A DNA stretch of 64,000 nt from Ananas comosus (taxonomy: Eukaryota > Streptophyta > Magnoliopsida > Poales > Bromeliaceae). A program made the translations under genes and the position numbers. Every line of letters starts with the position of its first letter. Within the stretch, counting starts at the first letter, position 1. The DNA is taken from NCBI RefSeq assembly GCF_001540865.1, contig NC_033621.1:14155924-14219923 (forward strand). Direction: 5' to 3'. The notes below the pieces were generated by a model. That model searched no databases, was not told the DNA's origin, and saw only the letters and a list, made by a program, of their open reading frames with translations. Positions 12,103 to 23,959 of the stretch are shown in pieces.

Positions 12103-12240
12103 GTAATCTAACTTGTTGTTCACGAGTCATCTCGTATTCGGCACACGTTAATAAACAAGCTGAGCACAAGCATAATACTTTAGCTCGATATTTTAGCGCG
12201 CCAGCTCGTGTTCAGCTCATTAACGGCCCTAGTTACGAGT
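12103..12240. repeat. hAT-like remnant related to the element at 21016
   Basis: Runs from TAGGGACGGTAATC to TTAACGGCCCTA and shares the CAGCTCGTGTTC / AGCTCGATATTTTAGC word set with the 21016-21572 element. No clean target duplication remains. Confidence 0.45.
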
Positions 12241-12639
12241 GAATTTGATTTACAGCCGAACCAAACATCACAGCCGAAGAACAACTTCACCATTCTCCAC
12301 TTTCGGTGCGAAATAAACACTCAGAAACCGACACAACAACCCTAAATTACAAACAAACTGAGCCTATTTCAAATCCAACCACAATTAACCACAAACATTC
12401 CATTCATTGAATCAAAATCAAAAGCGAAAGCAAAATTACTCACCCAGATTCAAAAGCGCCCGTATCGAGCTCGAATTAGAAGCATTTAGGGCGAAATCGA
12501 GCTCCAAGGAAGGGATTTTTCGAGGGGATTGTGGATGAGAACACGAAGGGGGGAGCGAGAGAGAGAAAAAGAGAGGAAAAGCGCTTCCTCTCGTGGCGCT
12601 TTCTCTCTCTAAAATGAGGGGGTGTTCGATGCAGCGTAA

Positions 12640-15189
12640 GTATGAGTGTGCGAGGTTCCCGAGCCGGGTGCAGTGTATTTGGGACTTTTTCTCAAAACCA
12701 CCCTATAACATTTTCTAATTGAATAAATAATCCTAATATTTTTTTTTTCTGACAAAACACCCTTCTTTATCCACAAAGGAGCTATGTTGAAATTTTCTCT
12801 TAAAAATGGTGAGCAATTCACCACCTTCGTAAAGACGGTTAACGCTTCACTGCCTTTCTAATTTTCACAAAGACAGTGAATCATTCACCGTTGAAGAAAT
12901 CACATATAATTTTAAAAATTTGAAAATTCTAATAATCAATACTAAGAATCAAATAAAAATTCTAATAATCCACGTATAATTCTAACAATCTTTTTTTTTA
13001 TTTTTCATATAATCTATGTACAATTTTAAAAATTATGACGACGTTCACCGTGTTTGGAAAAGAATTGCTACGTGGTTCCTATACGGCGGTAGATGGTTAA
13101 TTTGTCAAATATAAATTTGACCGAGTTATTTCGCAAATTACAAACTTTTAGAGTGTTATTTTGTAAAAAAGTCCTGTACTTGTTGTTGTCGCCGTGGGGC
13201 CTACGCTGGACCGCCAAAAGAAACGCACCACGACAAATGTGGCGCGTGTAAATTGCTCCGAGGACCCGTTTCTTTGTACGCAAGAAATTTTTATAATTAA
13301 AAATTCGAATAATGTCTATTATTGTGGCCCTCAAAATTTTAAAAATATTTTATTATTATAAAATTTTAAATTTTTAAAAATTTTTAAAAATATTTTGTAC
13401 ACAAGTACAATGAGAGATTGAGTCTGAAAATTTTCTACTAGGGGTGCGCTTCTCAGACCTGAGACTCTTGAAAAATTTTGAGTTAAAAATACAAACGTAT
13501 AACTGTAAAAGCTGGTTTTATCTCGTGGGATTGTTCGAATCTAAAATTTTGTGGGGGAGTTCGGAAGAAAAAGAGGATATGGACAAAATGAAAATACTGG
13601 GAATTTCGTATAAATCTATTTTATTTTAATGCCTTTTATAATTGATCAAAATATTTTTATTAATTTTTTAAAATTCGTTCAAATATTTTTGTACTTCTAA
13701 AATTTACTAATAAGAATTAGGGTTTAGAGGGATAATTTGATAAATACAAAAAAAGTTTAAAAATTTTGAACAGTAGTGAAGGATAAATAAGCAGCAGGCC
13801 CTTAAAAATAAAGTTAAATTATCAATAAACGTGAAAACATCTAAGCAAAAATATAAAAAACTCTCTTGTAAATATTTTTTTTTAATTTTTTCTGTCTGAC
13901 TTTAAAAATATACATTTTATTCTCTCAAAATTTCAAGTTGATGCATTTCGACCTCCTCGTCTATCAGGATTTTATTATTATTCCGTCCATTTTTTATAAT
14001 TTATACCGATAATATTCTTGAAAATGACAAAAATAAATTAAAAAATATTTTTCGATCATTTCATCTTCTTCATTAATGTCGTAATCCTTTAAAAATATTT
14101 CTAAAATTTTTAGGAAAAAATGTAAGTTTTTGCAAGTCATAGAAAAAAAATAAAAAAAAAAGATATTTACAGAAAAATTACCTATATTTTAGCCTAATAT
14201 CTAATATGTCCTTCATAACTTTAAACATATCTTATTTATTCTTAAAGGACCAAAATATCTTTATTGATTTTAAAAATTCTTCAAATATTTCTATTTTTCC
14301 TAGGGTTTGCAAATGGGAATGGATTTTAGATTGATATTTTAGAAATTTTAGGATAATTTTGAAAGATGAGAATAGTAGTATGGGGTAAATAAGTAAAAGC
14401 CCAAAGAAAAAAAAAAATCCTTGCAATTTAATGCTTGTCTCAATTATCTTTCTAAATAAAAAAAAATGCATTAAGTATCTCCCCATAATTTATTATTATT
14501 TCAAATAAGCTTAACATTTGGAATAATTATTGAATTCAGTTATAAAGCTTTGTGAAAATACATTTTTAGATAAAATTATCTAAAAGTAATGTAATAAAAT
14601 CATATAAATGAAATAAATTGCTAAATAAACTATTAATTTTGATAACAGTAGCAAAATAAGAATCTCTTTTATCTAAATTTTTTAATTTTTTTTAGTTACA
14701 ATTGGATATATATTGAGATTTGGTAACTTCTTTTAGTGAAGTTGTACAGCCTAATTTGATAATTTTTTAAATTTTTTGGATCTATTTGAAATCATGATAA
14801 AGTGTAAGGTAGTAATTGATATAATTTTTAATGTAGGGGGTAATTGAAACGAATGCTAAAGTGCAAGGAAGCTTTTTATAGTTTAGTCTAAAAATAAGAT
14901 AAAATTATATAATACCTATTAGAATTATGGATCATTTTGAGTTGGCTATCTAATCTTTTTAAATTTTAATTTTACTACTTAATTTTTTTAATATGTTTAA
15001 TTTCGATCAGTTAACACCATTTTAAGTTTAAATTTCGAATGCAAATATTTACGGCGAAAATAACTTCAGCTCCCTCCATTTTTTATGACAAAAATAGGCG
15101 TGAAGGTTTATAGAACTAACTTCGTACGCCTAGAGCATCGTGCATCTCACTCCGAAAACATCTTTTCTGCTCTGATATCATATTAGAGA
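12640..15189. other. AT-rich divergent intergenic region
   Basis: It lies between the trihelix promoter and a repeat upstream of LSM3, and no gene is seen. Around 12805-12885 there are two short hairpins (GGTGAGCAATTCACC and GTGAATCATTCACCG) that resemble the palindromes of the MITEs at 27883 and 47858. The remainder is AT-rich and low-complexity. Confidence 0.5.
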
Positions 15190-15955
15190 ATATGAAGCAA
15201 TTGTCAATTTCAAATAATTTTAAATGATATAATTTTTATTTTAAAGAGTGCAATTTTTGTTTTAAATAAAGCAAAATTTAGCTCAAAAAATGCATCTTTT
15301 ACGTCAAATAGCACAACTTTCGTATAAAATGATATAGTTTCATCTTTTTCTTTTTTCATCTTTATTTCTTTGTCTTTTCTATAGCAGCCATGACACATAA
15401 TGATCTTTCTGGAAAAAAAATTTTCTTTATTTTTTATTTTTATTCTTTATTCTTTTTTTTTTATTTCACCATCTGCATCTTTTTTTGCTATTGCACTCTC
15501 TCCCTCCCCTTCTGCCACAACCACCACCCCCGCCCGACGCACTCTCCATCCCCATCGTTCTAAAATCCCACGACATCCTTGTCGGCGTCGTCATCCGGAC
15601 TATACGCTCTGCTGCAACCTCACTTGCAAGTTATGCCATACATGAGCTGTTGTCGGTGGAGGTGCGGTAAAGATAAGATAGCAGAACGCGGTATCGATGT
15701 AGGGGCTATGGAGGAAGAGGAGAGAGAGGAAGCCGTAGGAGAATGAGAGGAAGAAACGAGGGAGACGAACGGGAGTGAAAGAAGAAAAATAAACGGGCGA
15801 AAAGAGAGAGAGAGAAAAGAATAAGAATATTTTGATCTCTTTATTAAAAAATCGACTCGAATCTGTAAAAAGCAAAATAGTGGTTCGTTTTTGCAAAAAT
15901 ACAAAACCGGTAAATTTTTATGCAAATTAGACATTTTTTCCTAAATTAATTACAC
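15190..15955. repeat. AT-flanked, GC-cored repeat (relative of 42200-43370)
   Basis: An AT-rich left block (AAAGAGTGCAATTTTTG and similar) is followed by a GC-rich proline-codon-like core (about 15475-15670), then purine-rich DNA and a right block (about 15830-15945) with TTTTTATGCAAATTAG. The same order and right-end wording recur at 42200-43370. Reading frames in the core show no known domain. Confidence 0.5.
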
Positions 15956-16700
15956 TGTCCAAAACCTAGGATTTAAGAATCCTTCAAATTTTTGGTATTA
16001 AAAAAAATCAAAAATAAAACAAGGGCCTAACATAGGCTCTTGAATTAAGAGGTGCAAGATTGATACCTCTATTTAAGGTGTATTAGTAGCGGTGTTTTTC
16101 AATAAAACTTTGGAATATTTATAAAACTTAAATTAAATTTTAGTTAAAAAGGTTGATAAAACATATAAAGAGTGAGAGCTTGCCCTTAGAAGTAAAATGT
16201 GGTTGTGAGATGTATACCATTTTAGAAATGTATATGTATCATTTAGTGATTTTTATACTTTATTACTGGTCGATAAAATTAAAAAATAAATATTTTGGTC
16301 GAATGCATAATACATTTTCATCTCCAAACTTATATAAAACTCCACCAGAAAAACAAGCTCTTTACTCTTACAAACAGTATATGCTTTTGATTTAGACGCC
16401 CTCAACTTCTAAAATTTAAAATTATATAATCTTAAGCAAAATAAATTACTGATTTTATAAAATTTATTAGCAATTCTGCTAAATTTACTCCATTTAATCA
16501 CTTTTTAGCATATAAAACTAAGCCAATGAACAGTTATAACTAATAAAGCTATTAAATTTGATCAAAATTTTGATTTAAAAGTTTAAAGTTTTTGTAACAA
16601 ATAAATTATTAGTTGAGGGGCATTTTTAAAAACGTCTATAGTTGAGGGGTCTCCACACATTTCCACCTATAATAGTGAGCATTTCGAGGGGCTCCACACG
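15956..16700. other. AT-rich spacer upstream of LSM3
   Basis: No gene or clear repeat structure is visible. A short direct repeat (ACACRTTTTCACCTRTAATAGT) occurs at about 16655 and 16697. Confidence 0.4.
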
Positions 16701-16910
16701 TTTTCACCTGTAATAGTAATAAAGAATAGCGTCGATCCGGATCCGAATCCGTATTCCAACCCCAATCCTAATCCGAGTCCGATAATCTCGACCCGATCCA
16801 CCAAAAACCGCACAAGTGGTTCGAATCCTCTTCTTCGTGCCCAAAAACGGGAAAAAAAAAAAAGAGACAAGTGAAACAAAGAGGAGGGTTTTAGGGTTTG
16901 TTAGGGGAGG

Positions 16911-16912
<2 letters not shown>

Positions 16913-16945
<33 letters not shown>
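16913..16945 (+). promoter_or_regulatory. (GA)n tract in the LSM3 leader
   Basis: A GA dinucleotide run ends 10 bp before the LSM3 ATG. Such tracts in plant leaders are bound by BPC/GAGA-binding proteins; that role here is inferred. Confidence 0.6.
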
Positions 16946-16947
<2 letters not shown>

Positions 16948-16954
16948 GGAAACA

Positions 16955-19900
16955 ATGGCGACGGAGGAGGAGATCGCGGTGAAGGAGCCCCTCGACCTCA
17001 TCCGCCTCAGCCTCGACGAGCGCATCTACGTCAAGCTCCGCCACGATCGCGAGCTCCGCGGGAAGCTCCACGTAATCCCCCCATTTCCCTTTTTGGATTC
17101 GAGTTTTATTTTTTTCCCCTGTTGTTTTGGAGCTAAATTTGTGGTTTTTATCGTAATAATCGCTTAATTCGTCTCTATGATCCGTGAATCGTGTTTGTTT
17201 TAGGTTATTTATTTTGCAGATGAGATTTTTTATAGATTGGAGTTTTAGTTAGGGTTTCACTAGTATGTTGGGAAATTTTCGTTTATAAGGCAAAAACGAA
17301 ACCAAAATATTGATAAAAAGACATATTAGGATGATATTAAGCTTCGTGTAGTTCCCAGTTACGTTTTCAAATTTGAGTTCTTGTTCTGTTTTTTGGGTTA
17401 AATTTGTGAATTTTATTGTGATGATCTCTTAATTCGTCTCCTGTGAACTGTGAAGTGTGTTTCTTTTAGTTGGACCTAGTTTGTGGAAGAGATTTGTGTA
17501 GTCCGAAGCATGTAGAAAGGAGGGAGTTTTAGTTAGGGCTTTGCGACAGCAAAGATATTGGGCAAATTTTCTTGAAAAGATGAAGAAAAGTAAAAAAAAA
17601 AAACACTAGTGAAAAACAAATATCTAAGAGTGTCTTTGAAGGAAAACATGGATTCTTGGACGAAAAGTGGTGATTTTTGGATTTCCTGTTCATATCCAAG
17701 AAGGATGAAGTAAATTATGCCATTAATGTCCAACGTTTGCCTGATGTAGCTTGAAGCCATCAAAATTTGAGATGCTTCGTATGCGCTCTGCTCGGATTGC
17801 ATAGTGGAAGGTATCTGTGTTCCGTAGATGTAATAGATTGAAGCAAACATACTAGCAAATGTTTAATTTTCCATATTGTGGGAACTGAGAAGTCACTATA
17901 GTGGCACTAGTTTGAAGAAACCTCTCTGAGATAAGGGACCTTGTTATTTCTGTTGTGTTGATATATTTTTGTGGATGATGATGTAACTTAACAAATTTCA
18001 GAAATTAATCTGTAAGAAGTGGAAAGCGTTCTAATTATTTCCATTGCAAGCGACTAATATCTTAGGTTTCTGAATGCAAGAATTTTTTAGATGAAACTAT
18101 GTACTCTTCTCTTGTTATGTTTTGGACAAATAGAAACTTGATGGTCTTAAGTTTACTTAATATACGTTGTAGTGGGTTTATTATTGAGCTATAGATTTCG
18201 TTGGGTGGGTTAGGACGGGGTTGAAGACTAACCCTAACCTACCCCACTCGATGTATAACCCTAAGCTAGACCAACCCTACCTGGATTAGATTGCATCAGT
18301 TCACTCGGGTTCTACATAGAGTGAAAGTTAGTAGTTGAAGATTTGAGATGTTAAGTTTAAGTTCTATCCATTAGGAAGGTCCAAAATTAGATATCTTAAT
18401 GTCCTGCAGTTTCCATCTTATTTAAAAAAGAAAGTCAGATATATGTTGTACTTTGTATAATATGTAGGGTAGATTGCAAATTTGGTCCTCAAACTATGAC
18501 GCCGGTGACACTTAGGTCCTCCAACTTAAATTTGTTGTAATTTTTAGCTTGAACTTTTAGAATTGTTGCAACCAAGTCCTATCATCCAATTTAGTTGGCT
18601 AAATATCAATATATCACTAATGTAGAGGTGATGTAGTAGTGTTGTGATTAATGATGCGCCAATAATTAAGATATCACATTACTTTTACATCAACAATACG
18701 TTAAAATTTAGTATTGGATTGTGGGATTGATTGTAATAACTCTGAATGTTTGAGCCAGAAATTATAATAAATTAAAGTTTGAGGACTAAAGTGCCACGCG
18801 TCCCATAGTTTGAGGACCAAACGTGCAATTTACCCTAATATATGTTCTTCTATTTTATAGTTGATTTATTTGGTGTATTAGGTCGAGTTGGCAAATTGGG
18901 TTATGGTTGATTTAAACCCCAATTAATATTGAGTTGGCATATCTTCACCTAACCCAACCTGACCCATTGATTGCCTTGGGCATGCTGGTCTTCGTCAGCT
19001 TCTTTTTTGCCATTTTCAGCGTATTATGCTGATAATGTGTTTTTCCCCCCCTTCAGGCATATGATCAGCATCTAAATATGATACTTGGGGATGTTGAAGA
19101 GATAGTCACTACTGTAGAAATCGATGATGAAACTTACGAGGAGATTGTTCGGGTAAGTGATCTCTCCGTAATTATTTTCCCTCCCTTTGTCTTTCCTCTG
19201 TTGTTAATTTTAAGCATCAAGAAACTGACTAGTTTCACGACACAATAAGAATTTCTGGTATTAGATGCAGTACAACAATAGTTAGTTTCAGTCTTAATTG
19301 TTTTAATCAAGTAAGATAAAGTTTAGTGGGTTCTGCAAAGATGAATTAATTAAGGTAAGAGCATTTCAAATGTTAATTCGGTTGATCAACCTTCATGACC
19401 CTAAGGAACCTCTCGAATTACGTGTTTATTTATCCATATAGAGGTTGGATGAATATTCATGAATTTTATTATGGGAAAACTTCAAAAACCCTCCCTGTGG
19501 TTTCACACTTTTTCATTTTAGTACCCTGTGGTTTAAAGTGTATCAAGTTAGTACCCTGTGGTTTCACACTTTATCACTTTAGTACCCTGTGATTTAAAAA
19601 ACCACAGGGTACTAACTTGATACAAATTAAAACCACAGAGTACTAAAGTGATAAAGTACAAAACCACAGGGTACTAACTTGATACACTTTAAACCACAGG
19701 GTACTAAAGTGATAAAGTGAGAAACCACAAGGTACTAACTTGATACATTTTAAACCACAGGGTACTAAAGTGAAAAAAATTGAAACCACAAGGGGGGTTT
19801 TTGAAGTTTTCCCTTTTATTATTTATTTAGGCATTTGGTAGGTCTGGAAAAGCACCCGAGGGAGCTTGCTCATGTCTACTTTAAACTTGTTTAGGGATTT

Positions 19901-20022
19901 TGCTTGTCGAACGAAATTTTTACGTCGTTTCTCCTTTTCAGACAACTCGACGGACCATTCCCTTTCTTTTTGTGAGAGGAGACGGAGTGATACTGGTTTC
20001 GCCGCCTCTGAGAACGGCGTGA
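16955..20022 (+). CDS. LSM3: U6 snRNA-associated Sm-like protein LSM3
   Basis: Three exons, 16955-17071, 19057-19152 and 19942-20022, all in phase 0, encode 97 residues (plant LSM3 is about 98). The Sm fold starts near residue 13 ([16 protein letters not shown]). The Sm1 motif continues through residues 36-53 with the [11 protein letters not shown] signature, and Sm2 is [11 protein letters not shown] near the C-terminus. LSM3 is a ring subunit of both the nuclear LSM2-8 complex, which binds the U6 snRNA 3' oligo-U, and the cytoplasmic LSM1-7 complex, which activates mRNA decapping. Splice sites are CAC|GTAATC, TTCAG|GCATAT, CGG|GTAAGT and TTTTCAG|ACAACT. Introns are long (1985 and 789 bp), with one MITE in each. 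The leader carries a GA repeat. It is divergent from the trihelix gene. All key Sm residues are present, so the gene looks functional. Confidence 0.97.
18477..18835. mobile_element. MULE-type MITE in LSM3 intron 1
   Basis: Terminal inverted repeats of about 30 bp: GGGTAGATTGCAAATTTGG on the left against CAAACGTGCAATTTACCC on the right, each followed inward by CTCAAACTATG or its complement. Flanks TAATATGTA and TAATATATG suggest an imperfect 9-bp duplication. A weaker relative begins near 49252. Confidence 0.7.
19473..19813. mobile_element. MULE-type MITE with internal repeats, in LSM3 intron 2
   Basis: Termini GGGAAAACTTCAAAAACCC and GGGTTTTTGAAGTTTTCCC are inverted repeats, and the perfect 9-bp duplication TTTTATTAT flanks them (19464-19472, 19814-19822), typical of Mutator-like transposition. 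The interior is a run of alternating inverted/direct copies of a unit with CCACAGGGTACTAA followed by AGTGATAAAGT or CTTGATACACTTT. Relatives lie at 26903, 28593 and 48609. Confidence 0.9.
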
Positions 20023-20496
20023 AGATGTAATGCTCCATTACGCGTGTAATAGACGTCGCATTGAACTGCATTTAATGTGGGACTAACTAATGCACTAAAA
20101 ATGGTTATCCCATCTTCGAAATCGCAAGATGAGCCTTCCTTACCCTGTTTGTGTTTGTGGTAGGTGGCTAGATCTATATTTATCGCGCTTCTTGTTTTTT
20201 TCTAGGAGCTATTTTGCTTGTCTAAGTGTGGGATTTATTCACCATAGTTTAACTGCTAATCTCATCCAGTCATCTTAAGTTGCATCATTTGGCCTGTTTT
20301 TCTCCGCTTCACAAGCTTCTTGTTTCTATGGACAACAAATAGGTAGGCCTTTTCCTTTTATGCTTTTTTCTCTTGATGCAATGAATTGAAATGCACAGTA
20401 ACATTTGTTAGAAATGGATTTGGATTTAGATATAAATTAGATTTATATTATGATATTATTTAGATAATAATATATACTAATATTTAGAGTTGAAGT

Positions 20497-21586
20497 GGAA
20501 TACTATCGGTAGCAAATGGGTTCCGTTGCAATCCATTTGTTTTCGATGATGGAGCCCTCAAATCGACGATCAACATCGTTGAACATGATCTATACCACTT
20601 AAAGCATCTACAAACTAAATTTCATACTTTTTCGATATTGTTCTCTTTGATATTGTTATCTTGTTCATCAAGTGGACACAAAAATGAACGGCTGAACTCT
20701 CTAAAATGTGATGATAGAATTTTATAATTAAGATCGGGAGTATAGATCTTACTTTAAATAGTTTAAAAAATTTTCTAACCAAAATTTAATTGATTTGGAT
20801 AGCTTTATACTGTTAAACGAAAAAACGCCTCATATTTATTATTAAAATTATAAATTTTAAAATCTTTTGATCATATTAGGTTAATGATGTCGAAAAGATT
20901 TGAAATTTGGTTTCTAGATACTTCCAGTTGTATAGATTATGTTCAACGGTGTCGATCGTCAATCTCCATCATTGAAAACAAATGGGTGACAATAGAATCT
21001 GTTTGCTACCGATAGTTAGGGATGGCAAGCCAGCTTGCTGTTTGCGAGCCAGCTCGTGTTCGGCTCGAATTGAGTTCGAGATTGATAATTGGTTTAGTAA
21101 ACGAGCTCGAGACACGAGCTTAATATTTTCTGCTCGTTTAATAAACAGCCGAACACGAACTGGGGTAGCTCGCTCATGTTCGGCTTGATAACAGCTCGAT
21201 AATATATTTATATTTTATAAATTTATTTAATTTATATTTATATATAAATAAATAATTTTATATATAATATATATTTTTTATTAATTTTTAGCAAATAAAA
21301 TATAAAGGTGAGCTCAATTATAAAAAGACTTATTTATGTAAAGTTATCATTAAATCAAAGTCTAATGGATAAAATTTTATAAATTTATTTTTTATAATAT
21401 TTAAATGATTTTTTAACTATTGTTCGATGCCAGCTCGTGAGCTAGCTCGTATTCGGTTACGAGCTAAATTTTCGGCTCGATACTTTAACGAATCAGCTCG
21501 TGTTCGTTCGTTGATTAAACAGTCGAACACGCGCCGGCCCAGCTCGCTCGTGTTCGGCTCGTTTACACCCCTACCGGTAGTATTCC
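20497..21586. mobile_element. Family B-like palindromic MITE, split by a hAT element
   Basis: Outer ends GGAATACTATCGGTAG and CTACCGGTAGTATTCC are inverted repeats. The body (about 20518-20990) has the family B palindrome (GTTTTCGATGATGGAGCC and, inverted, CTCCATCATTGAAAACAAAT). Flanks AGTTGAAGT and AGCTCAAGT may be a worn 9-bp duplication. The right arm is interrupted by the hAT element at 21016-21572. Confidence 0.75.
21016..21572. mobile_element. Nested hAT-type MITE
   Basis: Ends TTAGGGATGGCAAGCC and GGCTCGTTTACACCCCT; flanks ACCGATAG (21008-21015) and ACCGGTAG (21573-21580) are an 8-bp duplication with one mismatch. The insertion is in the right terminal arm of the MITE at 20497-21586, so it is younger than that element. 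The arms are rich in GAGCTCG/CGAGCT words. Confidence 0.85.
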
Positions 21587-22934
21587 AGCTCAAGTCCTAA
21601 TATTTATATATAAATATGAATTAAAATTAGTGCGAATAAGATACATATAACCAAAAGTTTACAGTCGTGTTCAAACCTTGTATGCATATATTATACTCAA
21701 CAAAGTTCGATATTGTGACAAACATAAATATAAATTTAATATAATTTATTGTAAAATAAATAATAAACATAATAGAAAATCACATTATCTTCCTACTATA
21801 TATATTAACATTCCTCTTCTAAGCTCTCTTGGGAGTGAAAATGATCGATTACGTTTTTTATATTTTTAAGAAAACATATCTGCATTCATATTTTTTATTT
21901 AAAATTTCTTCGGATACAAATTTGGGTACGAATATACGTTAAATGCTAAATTCTGACATCTATATCTGCATCCTATCAAATACCATCAAATTTTGTCCTA
22001 ACTGCTTTAACCCCTAATTTGGACATTATGCTTAAATGCAAGGGACTTGTTTGGTATTATTTTCTCTTTTTTTCAAAAAGAATAATAATAATCCAAAGAG
22101 TGTAGGAGCTGGTGGTAAATTGCTTGTCATTTTTACATAAAGTGTTTGTTTAAATAAAAAATAAAAAACAAGAAATAGTTTTATTTATTTTTGGCTTTAG
22201 TTTTTAGAAGTAGTAGTCGTTCTTTTTATTTTTATTTTGTTATTCTGTAGTTTAAAATTTTATATTTAATTATTTTATAATTAAGCATATTTTTTATGTT
22301 GCTATCTTGTGATTTTTTAAATATTTTTTACTTTCTCATTTTATTTGACATAGAATGTTTTAGTAAAATAAAATCTTTAACTAAAGAAAGGTCAAAATGT
22401 AATTTTTTAATCATGAGTTGGTAACGTGAAAAACATATGCTTTTCGACAAGAAGGGGCAATTTGAAGTTTAGAAAAAATAATTTGAGTGGAAAGTATGTT
22501 TCGTCAATTTGAATTTTAGGAAAAAAAAAAAATCGGACAACTTCTTTTTTTAATTTTATACAAAAGCCTTTTTCTCTGTTTCTAAAACAAAAATAAAGCG
22601 GAAAAATTTCTTTCCTAATGAAAATTATTTTTTCCGAAAAATAGTTTTCCTCCATTTACCGATCAACCAACAGGTACTTGGTTTTCGAGAAATTTTTTTT
22701 CAAAAAATAATTTTCTAACTGAAAAATTAATTTTCAATTATTTATTTTTTAAAAAATAGGTTTTTCTAGAAAAAAAATATTTTTACGTTTCGTGGAAATA
22801 TAGTATTTTTGCTTTTTTAAAATTTTTTATTCAAAAAATAAAAATTATGAAAATTTTTTTTAATGAAAAGTTTATTTTTCATAAAATAAATTTTTTCACG
22901 CTTTTTCTAGAACCCAAACACCTTCCACTGGAAA
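21587..22934. other. AT-rich intergenic DNA
   Basis: No gene is recognised. The region at 22420-22920 is dominated by imperfectly symmetrical A/T-rich words (GAAAATT/AATTTTC) and may be a decayed inverted-repeat element. It ends at the target site of the Cassandra element. Confidence 0.45.
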
Positions 22935-23435
22935 TATGACGTCCCGACTTCTCAGGGGGTCACCCAGTCTAGGACTACTTCCGTCCAAGCACACTTAACT
23001 CTCTTAACCTCTTGGGTCTTGTCACCACCCAAAATACTTAAATCGGGTTAAGAGTTCTAGCCCTAGCCCTATTATATTTTATATATAGAACTATTTGGGG
23101 TCTCACAATCTCTCCCCCTTTTAAGTCCTGACGTCTTCGTCAGGCTCAGGCTCAGACTCACAAATATCAGGCGATGTGAGACTCGTCTCGCTAGCCTTGT
23201 CATTTCGACCTCGGCTCAGGCGAAACTCATCTCACACTTCCAGCTGATAATTGGCTCTGATACCAACTATGATGTCCCGACTTTCCAAGGGGTCACCCAT
23301 CTTAGGACTACTCTCATCCAAGCACGCTTAACTCTCTTAATCTCTTGGGCCTTGCCACCGCTCAAAATACTTAAGCCTGATTAAGAGTTATAACCCTATT
23401 ATATCTTTTATATAGAACTATTTGGGGGTCTCACA
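22935..23435 (-). mobile_element. Cassandra-type TRIM retrotransposon, copy 1
   Basis: A 501-bp element with two LTRs (22935-23107 and 23268-23435) and a perfect 5-bp duplication GGAAA (22930-22934, 23436-23440). Read on the minus strand, each LTR starts TGTGAGACCCC and carries 5S rRNA-like sequence with the pol III internal promoter: GTTAAGCGTGCTTGGAT-type box A, AGGATGGGTGACC and CTTGGAAAGTC-type box C regions. The primer-binding site, complementary to tRNA-Met (TTGGTATCAGAGCC), follows the 5' LTR (23251-23267), and a purine tract AAAAGGGGGAGAGAT precedes the 3' LTR. This is the defining structure of Cassandra. It has no coding capacity. Confidence 0.93.
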
Positions 23436-23959
23436 GGAAAACTCTCTACTCTTCAATTTTTGTTTATTAAGATAAAGGTGTGACATTAGTTAATTAATTA
23501 ATTCATGTTTTCTTTTCACAAAATTAATTAATTAATGTTAATGGCTTGCATGGGATTTCCTAATAACAAATTATGGCCAAAGTTGCATTATAATTTATTA
23601 ATTAATTATTAATTATTTATAAAAATAAATTAAATGATAAATGGAGTGCCAGGCTGCCAGCAAGATACCAGATCCTGCCAGAGGCTTACCCAAATATTTT
23701 TCCAACTCTCCTATTTATAATACCCATGAGGTAGGTAGGGAAAAATATTCTTTGAAATAAAAATATTTTGACAAAATAAGTGGGATAAAACTGTAGATCC
23801 ACTAGCGCGTGTTAAATTTGCCTCCATTCAATAATTCGTTACATATTTTCTAATATTTTAAGTCCCAAAAATATAAATTTAAATCTTAAGGAGAACGGTT
23901 CGAACTTTTAGATAGAGATAAAAATGAAATGTAGTGGCGGATTAGGGTTTCTAAACGAG
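23436..23959. other. AT-rich spacer
   Basis: No gene is visible. It contains clustered TTAATTAATTAA words (about 23488-23610). Confidence 0.45.

Larger units (their letters stand above)
10922..12443 (-). other. Leader (5'-UTR) intron of the trihelix gene
   Basis: Minus-strand donor CTGG|GTGAGTAA at 12444/12443 and acceptor TTGTTCTTTTAG|GTTTGCG at 10922/10921, with a strong pyrimidine tract, put an untranslated first exon at about 12444-12600. The 1.5-kb intron has been filled by a family A MITE, a family B MITE and a hAT remnant. Confidence 0.6.

Noticed and set aside
16704..16955. Minus-strand frames upstream of LSM3
   Set aside because: Composed of the GA repeat and ATCCG-type imperfect repeats; no domain.
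23068..23435. A genuine 5S rRNA gene
   Set aside because: Only part of the 5S sequence is present, it recurs in both LTRs, and the context is a complete TRIM.
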